Source: Chitinophaga filiformis
Lineage (GTDB): Bacteria > Bacteroidota > Bacteroidia > Chitinophagales > Chitinophagaceae
Direction of reading: 5' to 3'
NCBI RefSeq assembly: GCF_023100805.1
Contig: NZ_CP095855.1
Location: 1,426,001 to 1,490,000, forward strand
Length of the DNA: 64,000 nucleotides
Shown here: positions 26,162 through 34,622 of the stretch, in pieces
How the letters are laid out: every line of letters begins with the position of its first letter
Position numbering within the stretch: position 1 is the first letter of the stretch
Made by a program: the position numbers and the translations under genes
Notes under the pieces: generated by a model
The model's database searches: none
The model's input: the letters and a program-made list of their open reading frames with translations, nothing else
What the model was told of the DNA's origin: nothing

Positions 26162-29100
26162 ATGCTATCCCATATGCGTCTTATCGTAGCTGTTTTTATT
26201 TTTTCAATTTTAAGCTGTAAAACTGTTATGGCCCAGTTTAACTATGACACCCACTGGAAGAAGGTACAGGAATTAGATGGAAAAGGCCTGTTCAGATCAG
26301 CATTGCTGGAACTTGATGTGATCTCAGACAATGCTGTAAGACAGCAGAATGAGGTACAGTTGCTGAAGACCTATATTTACCGCATCAGGTATGTGGCCCA
26401 TCTTGAAGAGGGGAAGAGCGAAAAGGACAAAAATGTAAGCTGGAAAACACAGACCTTTTCCCCGACTGCGCGGGCCATTATGAAAAGCCTGCAGGGAGAG
26501 TCCCTGCAGCGATACCTGGAGAACAACAGGTTTGAGCTTTATCAGCGTACAGACATAAAAGGAGACACGTCAACGGATGTCTCCACCTGGAGTGAAGCCC
26601 GTCTTCACCGGGAAATAACAGCCGCCTATGAAGCCTCTTTACAGGATGTTGCAGCGCTGAAACGGGTGGACATCAGTAAGTATGAAGATATCCTGCAGGC
26701 AGGTACAGGAAATGGCCGGAAACTGCGCCCTACATTGTATGACCTGGTTGCACACCGTGCCCTGGATTACTATAAGTCAGGAGAGAGCCAGATCACCAGC
26801 CCGGAAAACCAGTTTGAGCTGACCGACCCGGCGGCTTTCGCTACCGCGGATGTTTTTATGCAACACCGGTTTGCTTCTGCCGATTCTGCCTCCCTGCAAT
26901 ACAAGGCTGTATTGCTGCTGCAGGACCTGATGCGTTTTCATGCGCAGGACAGGGCGGCCCTGCTGGACCTTGACCTGGAGAGAACAACCTATATGAACCA
27001 GGTAGCAGTGATGCCTGATAAGGAAGCCCTGTACGTAAAGCTGCTGAAAGCCCAGGAAAAGGCTTATGAAGGGGAAAAAGAGGTGACACAGGTAATGTCT
27101 CAGCTGGCTTATTATTATTACAAGGAAGGGAGTAAAAAGGAAACGAGTGTAGCAGAAGGGATGACGCCTGCAGCAGCAATGCAGCTGGCAAAAACAATTT
27201 GTGAAAAGGCAATAGCGCTGGCCCCTGTTTCTGTTGGAGGAGCCAGTTGTTTCGACCTGCTACAAGGCATAAAAGGAAAAGATCTCAGGCTGGAAACAGA
27301 ACTGGTAAACGTGCCGGGAATGCCATTCCGCACCCTGGTGACTTACCGGAATACAGATAAGATCTATGTAAGGGTGGTGCATATAGACGAGGCTTTCCGT
27401 AGCTCACTGCGTGCAGCGCAGGAAGACTACCGGGACACGACCAATAAATACTGGCGTTCTATTGTGGGCAGGCAGCCATTGAAAACCTGGGAACAATCCC
27501 TGACCGGTTCAGGAGATTTCAGGGAACATGCTGCAGAGATAAAGATAGACGCTTTACCGGTCGGTACATATATGCTGGTGGCCAGTGCGAACAAAGATTT
27601 TGCGCTGAAGGAGAACCTGCTGGCCATACAGTTCATCCATGTGTCGAACATCAGTTATATACTTCGTGAATATAATGAAGATGATGTTACCAGCAGGTAT
27701 TACGCATTGCACCGGCAAACAGGGCAGCCGTTGCCGGGGACAAAGCTGACTGTCTGGGGCACCAATGAATACGGCCGGTCGGCTAAGTTAACGCAGGTGC
27801 AGACTTACACCGCCAACCAGGAAGGCATTATAGACGTACAATGGGATAACAAACGTCAGAACGTAAGGCTGGAATGGAAGAATGGGGAAGATCAGCTGTT
27901 TATAGACGATTTTAAGTACGTATACAGTTATAAGTATCAGCAACAGTCAGACGAATTAAAAGACCAGCATAACAGCTATATTTTCACAGACAGGGCCATT
28001 TATCGTCCTGGTCAGACGCTTTATTTTAAAGGCATCGCGCTGACTGCCAATCCTGGTGGTGCAAAGAGCAAAGTGATACCCGGACTGAATGCAACTATTG
28101 AGTTGTATGATGTGAACGGAGAGCTGGTGGATAAACTTGACGTAACAACAAATGAATATGGCGCCTACGCCGGTAAATTTACGCTGCCTACCGGAAGACT
28201 GAATGGGGAATTCCACCTGCAGGAATCCGGCGGAATAGCCTATACTGCTTTCCAGGTAGAAGAATATAAGCGCCCGAAATTCTATGTGGAATTTCAGCCC
28301 GTGAAAGGTACTTACCGCGTGAATGATTCCGTGAAAGTGAGTGCTAAGGCATTGGCGTATGCAGGTAACAACATAGATGGTGCACAGGTACAATACCGCG
28401 TAACAAGGAAAGCACGCTTCCCTTATCCCTGGTTGATGTGGAGAAGCCCATTCCAGAGCGAATCCCGCGAGATCGCTCACGGAGAGGTAAAGACCGCTGC
28501 AGATGGTACTTTCAATATCACTTTCCCTGCGCTGCCTGATCTCAAGGTACCTGCTGCCCTGAAGCCGGTATTTACATATGCTGTTTCTGCTACTGTTACT
28601 GATATCAATGGAGAAACACATAGCGGAGACCAGACAGTGAGTGCGGGATACCAGGCATTGGAAATAAAGCTGGAACTGCCCGGTACCGTGTTACAGCAGG
28701 ACCTGGATTCCGTTAAGATCATCACACAAAACCTCAATGGCTCATTCGAGCCTGCAGAAGTAGCGGTAAGCCTTAGTCCGGTAAAACCACCTGCACGTTT
28801 ATTGCGCAGCAGATACTGGGCAAAACCTGACCAGTTTGTAATACCACAGGCAGAGTATGAAAAAGCATTTCCGCATGATGTCTACAATGATGAAGATAAC
28901 CATGAAAGCTGGACAAGGGAGAAAGCTGTATTGACGCAATCTGTAACTACCAGTGAGAAAGGAAATATTCATCTCGCAAAAGAAAAATTACCTGCGGGAT
29001 GGTATGAACTGAAAGCAAGTACCAAAGACAAATATGGTGAGGAAGTAGTGCAGAAACAGGTATTCGAAGTAGTAGACCTGTCACAGAAGAAATTGTCTTA

Positions 29101-32100
29101 TCCTGTATATGTATGGAAATATGCGGATACAAAGAGTGTTGAACCGGGAGAGAAAAAACAGATCCGCATAGGTTCATCAGCTACGGATGTACATGTGCTG
29201 CAATTGTTAACGCAATCAGGGAAGAAAGAGACATTCAGCAGTTTTAACATTAATGGAACTATTGAGAACAGGGATTATACGGCATTGGAATCCGACAGGG
29301 GCAATGCAGTATTCCAGTATGCTTTTGTGAAGGATAACAGAATATATACACTGGCAGAAACAGTAAATGTGCCATGGTCCAATAAGCAACTGGATGTAAC
29401 AATTGCTTCCCATCGTGATAAGCTGTTGCCCGGTGAGAAAGAGAAATGGCAGGTAAAGATCAAGGGTTATAAGGGCGAGCAGGTGGCTGCAGAAATGGTA
29501 GCTTCCATGTTCGACGCCTCCCTGGATGAATTCCGCAGGCAGGACTGGGCTGTGCCTTCATTATTGCCGCAGCTGGATGCATTCCGCTTCTGGGTGGCGG
29601 AAGATAACTTCAAGCGGACAATGTCTATCAACCGAGATGATATTACCCGTAAGAGCAGACCAGAGTTGCCACCCTTCTCATATGATAACCTGAATTGGTT
29701 TGGATGGTATCTGACAGGTGCATATGTGTTGCTGGATGACAAGGAAGTGAGCATTGTAGGATATGCTGGTGGAAGGCGCAGACTGTATGGTGCAGTTGCT
29801 GGAAGAGCGCCTGGGGTGCTGGCTGAAGCGGCAATGTCGAAAGCAGCGCCAGCGCCAGCCGCACTGGGAGAGGTGGTTGTTGCCGGGCTTGGTGTTAAGA
29901 AACAGCAAAAGGAACTGGACGCGGCTGCAGTAGCTGACCAGGCTTCTGTTACTCAGGAAGGTGGGTCTTCTAAACCACCTCAAATTCAACCACGTAAAAA
30001 CTTCAATGAAACAGCATTCTTCCTGCCTGAACTGCATACGGACAAAGATGGCAATATCAGCTTTGACTTTACAGTACCGGAAGCACTGACCCGCTGGCGC
30101 TTCCTGTCACTCGCGCATACAAAAGATGCAGCCTTCGGTATGGCAGAAACCAGCATCGTTACACAGAAGCCGCTGATGGTACAGCCCAATGCGCCCCGAT
30201 TTATGCGTGAAGGAGATAAGATAGAGTTCTCTGCAAAGATCAGCAACCTGGCCGACAGTGCGCTGAAAGGTGAGGCAAGACTTGAGCTGCTGGATGCAAC
30301 GACCATGCAACCTGTGGATGGATGGTTCCAGAACCTGTTCCCGGTACAGCATTTCACCGTAGAGAAAGGGCAGAGCACTGCGGTAAGTTTCCCTGTACAG
30401 ATCCCATACAACTTCAATAGTTCACTGGTGTACCGCGTGATAGCGCAATCGGGTATCTATAGCGATGGTGAAGAAAACGCGCTGCCGGTATTGACCAACA
30501 ATACATTGGTAACCGAGACATTGCCATTGTCAATGCGTGGTGATGGGACCCGTACATTCACTATGCCGAAGTTGCTGAAAAGCGGAGAATCTGAAACTTT
30601 ACAGCAACATTCCCTTACACTTGAATATTCCGGTAATCCTGCCTGGTACGCTGTGCAGGCATTGCCTTACCTGATGGAGTATCCGTATGAGTGTTCTGAA
30701 CAGATCTTCAACAGGTTCTATGCAAATACGCTGGCAAGCTATATTGCCAATGCATTGCCGGGTGTAAAGAACATATTCGAAAAATGGCGTACTACAGATA
30801 CTGCTGCATTAAAGAGCAATCTTCAGAAAAATGAGGAACTGAAGTCTGTATTGCTGCAGGAAACTCCATGGGTACTGGATGCAAAGAGTGAGGCTGAACA
30901 GAAAAAGCGCATTGCCCTGTTATTTGATCTGCAACGTATGAGCAGCGAACAGGAAAGAGCGGCCAATCAGTTACAGGAGCGCCAGATGCCTAATGGTGCT
31001 TTCCCATGGTTCAATGGCATGTGGGAAGACCGTTACATTACACAGTATATCATCGCAGGTTTTGGCCGTTTACGTGAAGTAGGTGCGTGGAAAAACGGAG
31101 ACATGGGTGAAACAGGAGCGATGATCACGAAAGGTCTCGGCTACCTTGATAAAGCAGTTGATGAAACTTATCACAGGCTGAAGCAGCATAAGGTAGATAT
31201 GAACGCACAACAGATAGGATATATTGAAGCACACTATCTGTATACCCGCAGCCTGTTTAAAGGTGAAGTGCTGCCTGCAGAATACCATGAAGCATATCAG
31301 TATTACCTGACTCAGGCGAAGAAATACTGGATGAAAATGGATGTATATCCACAGGCAATGCTGGCCATCGCGCTGAAAAAAGGTGGAGATGTGAAGACCG
31401 CTACTGAGATCATCAACTCCTTAAAAGAGCGTGCTACTAATAATGATGAAATGGGCATGACCTGGAAAGAGTTGCGTGGTGGTTACTGGTGGTACCAGGC
31501 GCCTGTTGAATCACAGTCTATGCTGATCGCGGCTTTCAAAGAAGTGACCAACGATACCACAGCTGTAGGCGATATGAAAACATGGCTGCTGAAGAACAAA
31601 CAAACCAATAACTGGAATACGACGAAGGCTACTGCTGATGCATGTTACGCAATGCTGCTGGGTGGTAGCAACTGGCTGGCAGCTACACCGGAAATAGATA
31701 TTAAGGCAGGCAGTGTTACCATGAGCAGCGATAAAGAGAAAACAGAAGCAGGCACCGGTTACTTTAAAAAGCGTTTCAATACCAATGAGGTGAAACCTGC
31801 AATGGGCAACATCGCTGTAACGGTGAAAGGCAGTAAAGGTCAGCCATCCTGGGGCGCTGTATACTGGCAGTATTTCGAACAACTGGATAAGATCACACCG
31901 GCAGAAACGCCGCTGAAACTGGAGAAACAATTGTTCATTGAAAGGAATACCAATAACGGTCCCGTGCTGACTGCTATTGAAGATGGCAATAGCCTCAAAG
32001 TAGGCGACAAAGTGAAAGTACGTATCGTGATGAGATCTGACCGTGATATGGAATACATACATCTGAAGGATATGCGTGCTTCCTGTTTTGAACCGCAGAA

Positions 32101-32332
32101 CGTGATCAGTGAATGTAAATGGCAGAATGGTGTGAGCTATTATGAAAGCACCAAAGATGCCAGCACTAATTTCTTCTTCAGCAGTTTGAGAAAGGGAACT
32201 TATGTGTTTGAGTATACATTGTTCGTTACACATCAGGGTAATTTCAGTAATGGCATCACAACTGCACAGTGTATGTATGCGCCGGAATTTAGTGCGCATA
32301 GTGAAGGAATAAGGGTGAAGGTAGTGGAGTGA
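26162..32332 (+). CDS. Alpha-2-macroglobulin family protein
   Basis: 2056 residues from ATG 26162, which starts a signal peptide (MRLIVAVFIFSILSCKTVMAQ after four residues); a possible lipobox LSC could make it a lipoprotein. Helical N-terminal ~380 residues. MG-type sandwiches include DRAIYRPGQTLYFKG near 610. The A2M block TAFFLPELHTDKDG...TRWRFLSLAHT is near 1285. The thioester motif CSEQ is at C1511-Q1514 in YPYECSEQIFNRF, in an alpha/alpha thiol-ester domain, and a receptor-binding-like C-terminal end follows. Bacterial A2Ms trap proteases in the periplasm. Residues 1190-1275 form a low-complexity insert containing LGEVVVAGLGVKKQQKELD (1235-1253), resembling TonB plug starts. No pbpC gene is next to it, unlike in proteobacteria. 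Confidence 0.93.
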   Translation: MLSHMRLIVAVFIFSILSCKTVMAQFNYDTHWKKVQELDGKGLFRSALLELDVISDNAVRQQNEVQLLKTYIYRIRYVAHLEEGKSEKDKNVSWKTQTFSPTARAIMKSLQGESLQRYLENNRFELYQRTDIKGDTSTDVSTWSEARLHREITAAYEASLQDVAALKRVDISKYEDILQAGTGNGRKLRPTLYDLVAHRALDYYKSGESQITSPENQFELTDPAAFATADVFMQHRFASADSASLQYKAVLLLQDLMRFHAQDRAALLDLDLERTTYMNQVAVMPDKEALYVKLLKAQEKAYEGEKEVTQVMSQLAYYYYKEGSKKETSVAEGMTPAAAMQLAKTICEKAIALAPVSVGGASCFDLLQGIKGKDLRLETELVNVPGMPFRTLVTYRNTDKIYVRVVHIDEAFRSSLRAAQEDYRDTTNKYWRSIVGRQPLKTWEQSLTGSGDFREHAAEIKIDALPVGTYMLVASANKDFALKENLLAIQFIHVSNISYILREYNEDDVTSRYYALHRQTGQPLPGTKLTVWGTNEYGRSAKLTQVQTYTANQEGIIDVQWDNKRQNVRLEWKNGEDQLFIDDFKYVYSYKYQQQSDELKDQHNSYIFTDRAIYRPGQTLYFKGIALTANPGGAKSKVIPGLNATIELYDVNGELVDKLDVTTNEYGAYAGKFTLPTGRLNGEFHLQESGGIAYTAFQVEEYKRPKFYVEFQPVKGTYRVNDSVKVSAKALAYAGNNIDGAQVQYRVTRKARFPYPWLMWRSPFQSESREIAHGEVKTAADGTFNITFPALPDLKVPAALKPVFTYAVSATVTDINGETHSGDQTVSAGYQALEIKLELPGTVLQQDLDSVKIITQNLNGSFEPAEVAVSLSPVKPPARLLRSRYWAKPDQFVIPQAEYEKAFPHDVYNDEDNHESWTREKAVLTQSVTTSEKGNIHLAKEKLPAGWYELKASTKDKYGEEVVQKQVFEVVDLSQKKLSYPVYVWKYADTKSVEPGEKKQIRIGSSATDVHVLQLLTQSGKKETFSSFNINGTIENRDYTALESDRGNAVFQYAFVKDNRIYTLAETVNVPWSNKQLDVTIASHRDKLLPGEKEKWQVKIKGYKGEQVAAEMVASMFDASLDEFRRQDWAVPSLLPQLDAFRFWVAEDNFKRTMSINRDDITRKSRPELPPFSYDNLNWFGWYLTGAYVLLDDKEVSIVGYAGGRRRLYGAVAGRAPGVLAEAAMSKAAPAPAALGEVVVAGLGVKKQQKELDAAAVADQASVTQEGGSSKPPQIQPRKNFNETAFFLPELHTDKDGNISFDFTVPEALTRWRFLSLAHTKDAAFGMAETSIVTQKPLMVQPNAPRFMREGDKIEFSAKISNLADSALKGEARLELLDATTMQPVDGWFQNLFPVQHFTVEKGQSTAVSFPVQIPYNFNSSLVYRVIAQSGIYSDGEENALPVLTNNTLVTETLPLSMRGDGTRTFTMPKLLKSGESETLQQHSLTLEYSGNPAWYAVQALPYLMEYPYECSEQIFNRFYANTLASYIANALPGVKNIFEKWRTTDTAALKSNLQKNEELKSVLLQETPWVLDAKSEAEQKKRIALLFDLQRMSSEQERAANQLQERQMPNGAFPWFNGMWEDRYITQYIIAGFGRLREVGAWKNGDMGETGAMITKGLGYLDKAVDETYHRLKQHKVDMNAQQIGYIEAHYLYTRSLFKGEVLPAEYHEAYQYYLTQAKKYWMKMDVYPQAMLAIALKKGGDVKTATEIINSLKERATNNDEMGMTWKELRGGYWWYQAPVESQSMLIAAFKEVTNDTTAVGDMKTWLLKNKQTNNWNTTKATADACYAMLLGGSNWLAATPEIDIKAGSVTMSSDKEKTEAGTGYFKKRFNTNEVKPAMGNIAVTVKGSKGQPSWGAVYWQYFEQLDKITPAETPLKLEKQLFIERNTNNGPVLTAIEDGNSLKVGDKVKVRIVMRSDRDMEYIHLKDMRASCFEPQNVISECKWQNGVSYYESTKDASTNFFFSSLRKGTYVFEYTLFVTHQGNFSNGITTAQCMYAPEFSAHSEGIRVKVVE

Positions 32333-32353
32333 TCACTATAGTGTCAGTATGAT

Positions 32354-32399
32354 AAAACGCTGATCTGGAAAGGGTTTGCCCGCCAGGTCGGCGTTTTTT
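32354..32399 (+). terminator. Terminator of the alpha-2-macroglobulin gene
   Basis: Imperfect stem AAAACGCTGATCTGG (from 32354) with CCAGGTCGGCGTTTT (from 32383), with one mismatch and wobble pairing, ending in six T. Confidence 0.75.
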
Positions 32400-32429
32400 C
32401 TTTATATTGCTTACCCATAATTCACGTTT

Positions 32430-33737
32430 ATGTTAATCAATTATCTGTATATCCAGAATTTTAAAGGTTTTGAGCAGAAAGAAATTTCTTTTAACCCGGG
32501 ATTCACAGTTGTTATAGGAGATAATAGTTTAGGAAAGTCTTCTTTATTGCATGCGCTGCAGGTAGCGTTAGGTGCATATTTGCAATGTCTGCCAATACCA
32601 GCATCGGCAGTTTACAGGCGTCAGTTCAAAAAGCAGGAGGTATTTGTCAGATGGAACGATGGCAAAAGAGATTACAGGGCCAATAACCAGGAAACACTGA
32701 TCAAAGTATTTGCACAGTTTAACAATGATCAGATTGAATGGTCAAGAGTAATGTTAGCCAATGGAATGACAAGTCATAACAGGAAATATGCCGGGGAGCT
32801 AATGGATGCAGTAGATGAACTACTGATGGCGAGGGATCAAACCACCGGAGCGGTTTTACCGGTTGTGGCAAGTTTTGGTACCGAGCGGACTATGGCTCAG
32901 CAAAGGAAAGGAAAACGGGCGCAGGAACGCCGGAGCCGTATGGAGAAAGGGTACCTGGCTGCACTTTCTGACAAAGTGGATTTCGACGGGGTAATAGAAT
33001 GGCTGTACAATTATGATAATGAGTTAAAGTATAACCGCGAATTCGCAGGCACAAGGGAGGCTGTATTTGAAGCTATTGCTGTTGGTATTCCCTATTTGGA
33101 AGATGTGGGATTCAATACTCATTATAGAGAATTAGAAGCAAATGTTAAGATAGATGATAAGGACTTTGGCAGAAAGACCCATTCTAATATGAGCGACGGG
33201 CTTATTGCCATGTTGAATCTTGTGGCGGAACTGGCTTTCCGGTGTGTTATATTAAATGGATATTTGGGTAGTGGCGCTGTTATTCAAACGAAAGGAGTAG
33301 TGCTGATCGATGAGCTGGATATGCATTTACATCCTAACTGGCAGCGACATGTAATCAGGGACCTTAAACAGGCTTTCCCCAATATTCAGTTTATAGTTAC
33401 TACTCACTCTGCATTTATTGTGCAGAGTATCCGTTCGGAAGAGCTGATTATTATTGACGATGAGATACAAAAAGGCAGTGATCCGTTCAGGAAAACAATT
33501 GAAGCAGTAGCTGCGGAGGAAATGGGAGTGGAGAATGTACCGCGGAGCATTGAGTTTTTAAAGATGCAGGAGGTGGCACAGGAATATTTTGAGTTGATAC
33601 AGGAAGGAAGAACAAGTGACAATGATGAACGTGTAAGTCAATTGAGGGATCAATTAAATGAATTGGAGGAAAGATTCGGAGAAGATCCCGCATTTGTAGC
33701 ATCACTAAAAATTGAAAGAAAAGCGAAAGGCCTATGA
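32430..33737 (+). CDS. AAA ATPase of a Septu-like defence pair (PtuA-like)
   Basis: 435 residues, cytoplasmic SMC/ABC-type ATPase. Walker A GDNSLGKS (30-37), signature-like MSDGL (S255, G257), Walker B VVLIDELDMHLHP (D294, E295), and switch TTHSAFIVQS (His326). The middle holds a GTERTMAQQRKGK segment like that of COG3950/OLD-related ATPases. The stop overlaps the start of an HNH nuclease gene by ATGA. An ATPase plus TIGR02646-type HNH pair is the composition of the Septu anti-phage system (PtuA with PtuB) and of effectors of some retrons. No reverse transcriptase is nearby. The DNA looks AT-richer than its neighbours (about 40% G+C in hand-counted 60-base lines versus up to 60% in aspS), consistent with transfer. 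Assignment to Septu is inference. Confidence 0.82.
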   Translation: MLINYLYIQNFKGFEQKEISFNPGFTVVIGDNSLGKSSLLHALQVALGAYLQCLPIPASAVYRRQFKKQEVFVRWNDGKRDYRANNQETLIKVFAQFNNDQIEWSRVMLANGMTSHNRKYAGELMDAVDELLMARDQTTGAVLPVVASFGTERTMAQQRKGKRAQERRSRMEKGYLAALSDKVDFDGVIEWLYNYDNELKYNREFAGTREAVFEAIAVGIPYLEDVGFNTHYRELEANVKIDDKDFGRKTHSNMSDGLIAMLNLVAELAFRCVILNGYLGSGAVIQTKGVVLIDELDMHLHPNWQRHVIRDLKQAFPNIQFIVTTHSAFIVQSIRSEELIIIDDEIQKGSDPFRKTIEAVAAEEMGVENVPRSIEFLKMQEVAQEYFELIQEGRTSDNDERVSQLRDQLNELEERFGEDPAFVASLKIERKAKGL

Positions 33738-34450
33738 GACCGGTAGAGAAGTTTGAATCCCCCCGGATAAATGGCAGAGAGAAGATTTATAAGCGCCATA
33801 ACCTTGCCAGGGTTGACCTCGAAAGTAATCTCGGATCTTATTGCAGTTATTGTGAAGTGTTCAGTTCTGACCTGGAAGTAGAACATGTTATTTCCCAGTA
33901 TCAGGATCCTTCATTAAAATGCAGTTGGGACAACTTTCTACTGGCATGTGGGAGGTGCAATGGAAGAGATAATAAGTCCGCTAAGGCAGTAGATATACAT
34001 GCCATGCATTTCCCTCATAGAAATAATACATTCTTTTCTTTCAAGTATCTGGAAGGCGGGCATGTCTGCGTTAATCCGTCGCTGCAGGGTGCATCTGCTA
34101 TAGCAGCAGAAGCAATGCTCAATCTCGTTGGTTTGGACAAATTCCCCGGTAATACCAAATATGCGAAGCATAATAACAATGATACAAGATGGAATCACAG
34201 GAGGGTAGCCTGGGAGCTGGCGGTTAAATACCTTCCCGATTTTGAATCTGGTAGATTAAGTGCTGAAGATATCGTCTCATTTGCTCTGCAGAGGGGTTTT
34301 TTCTCTGTCTGGTATGCAGTTTATCATCAACACCGCACTGTAAGGGAGCAATTAATTCAATCCTTTCGGGGAACGGCTACTTGTTGCTTTAGTGCGGTTA
34401 ATTATGATCCAGTTCCCCGTAATCCCGATAATATGGAAGATCCGGTATAG
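33734..34450 (+). CDS. HNH endonuclease of a Septu-like defence pair (PtuB-like)
   Basis: 238 residues. The N-terminus MRPVEKFESP and the layout match TIGR02646-type HNH proteins. The zinc knuckles are C37-x2-C40 (YCSYCE) and C72-x2-C75 (ACGRCN). The HNH catalytic elements are E50-H51 in EVEHVIS, N67 in WDNFLLAC, and N76. The C-terminal half is helical with YHQHRTVREQLIQ. It presumably cleaves nucleic acid when released or activated by the ATPase. Start ATG 33734 overlaps the ATPase stop by 4 nt, indicating translational coupling. A restriction-like HNH unrelated to Septu is the alternative. Confidence 0.82.
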   Translation: MRPVEKFESPRINGREKIYKRHNLARVDLESNLGSYCSYCEVFSSDLEVEHVISQYQDPSLKCSWDNFLLACGRCNGRDNKSAKAVDIHAMHFPHRNNTFFSFKYLEGGHVCVNPSLQGASAIAAEAMLNLVGLDKFPGNTKYAKHNNNDTRWNHRRVAWELAVKYLPDFESGRLSAEDIVSFALQRGFFSVWYAVYHQHRTVREQLIQSFRGTATCCFSAVNYDPVPRNPDNMEDPV

Positions 34451-34464
34451 TTTTGCTCTTGTTG

Positions 34465-34495
34465 AAACCGGACATCCCTGTATCAAAACCGGACA
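34465..34495 (+). promoter_or_regulatory. Two direct repeats AAACCGGACA, possible operator of the FtsX gene
   Basis: Copies at 34465-34474 and 34486-34495 are 21 bp apart (two helical turns), about 130 nt upstream of the permease gene. Downstream, TGGCA followed by eight T (from about 34549) resembles a sigma-54 -24 element, but the -12 GC is not matched. Function is inferred. Confidence 0.4.
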
Positions 34496-34622
34496 CATGT
34501 CTTCTTGAGGTGTGTGTTAGTTTATTGATAATCAATGTTTATTTAGCATGGCATTTTTTTTAGGGTGATACGCCTATGAGTACAATATCATACCGGAAAA
34601 AACAACCACAAAAATTAACAAG

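Noticed and set aside
32430..34450. Retron with PtuA/PtuB effectors
   Set aside because: There is no reverse transcriptase gene or recognisable msr/msd region on either side.
34549..34565. Sigma-54 promoter before the FtsX gene as a firm feature
   Set aside because: The -24 half (TGGCA) is present, but the -12 position reads TTAG rather than TTGC.
32430..34622. Insertion sequence or integrase carrying the ATPase/HNH pair
   Set aside because: No transposase or integrase and no terminal repeats could be found at the borders.
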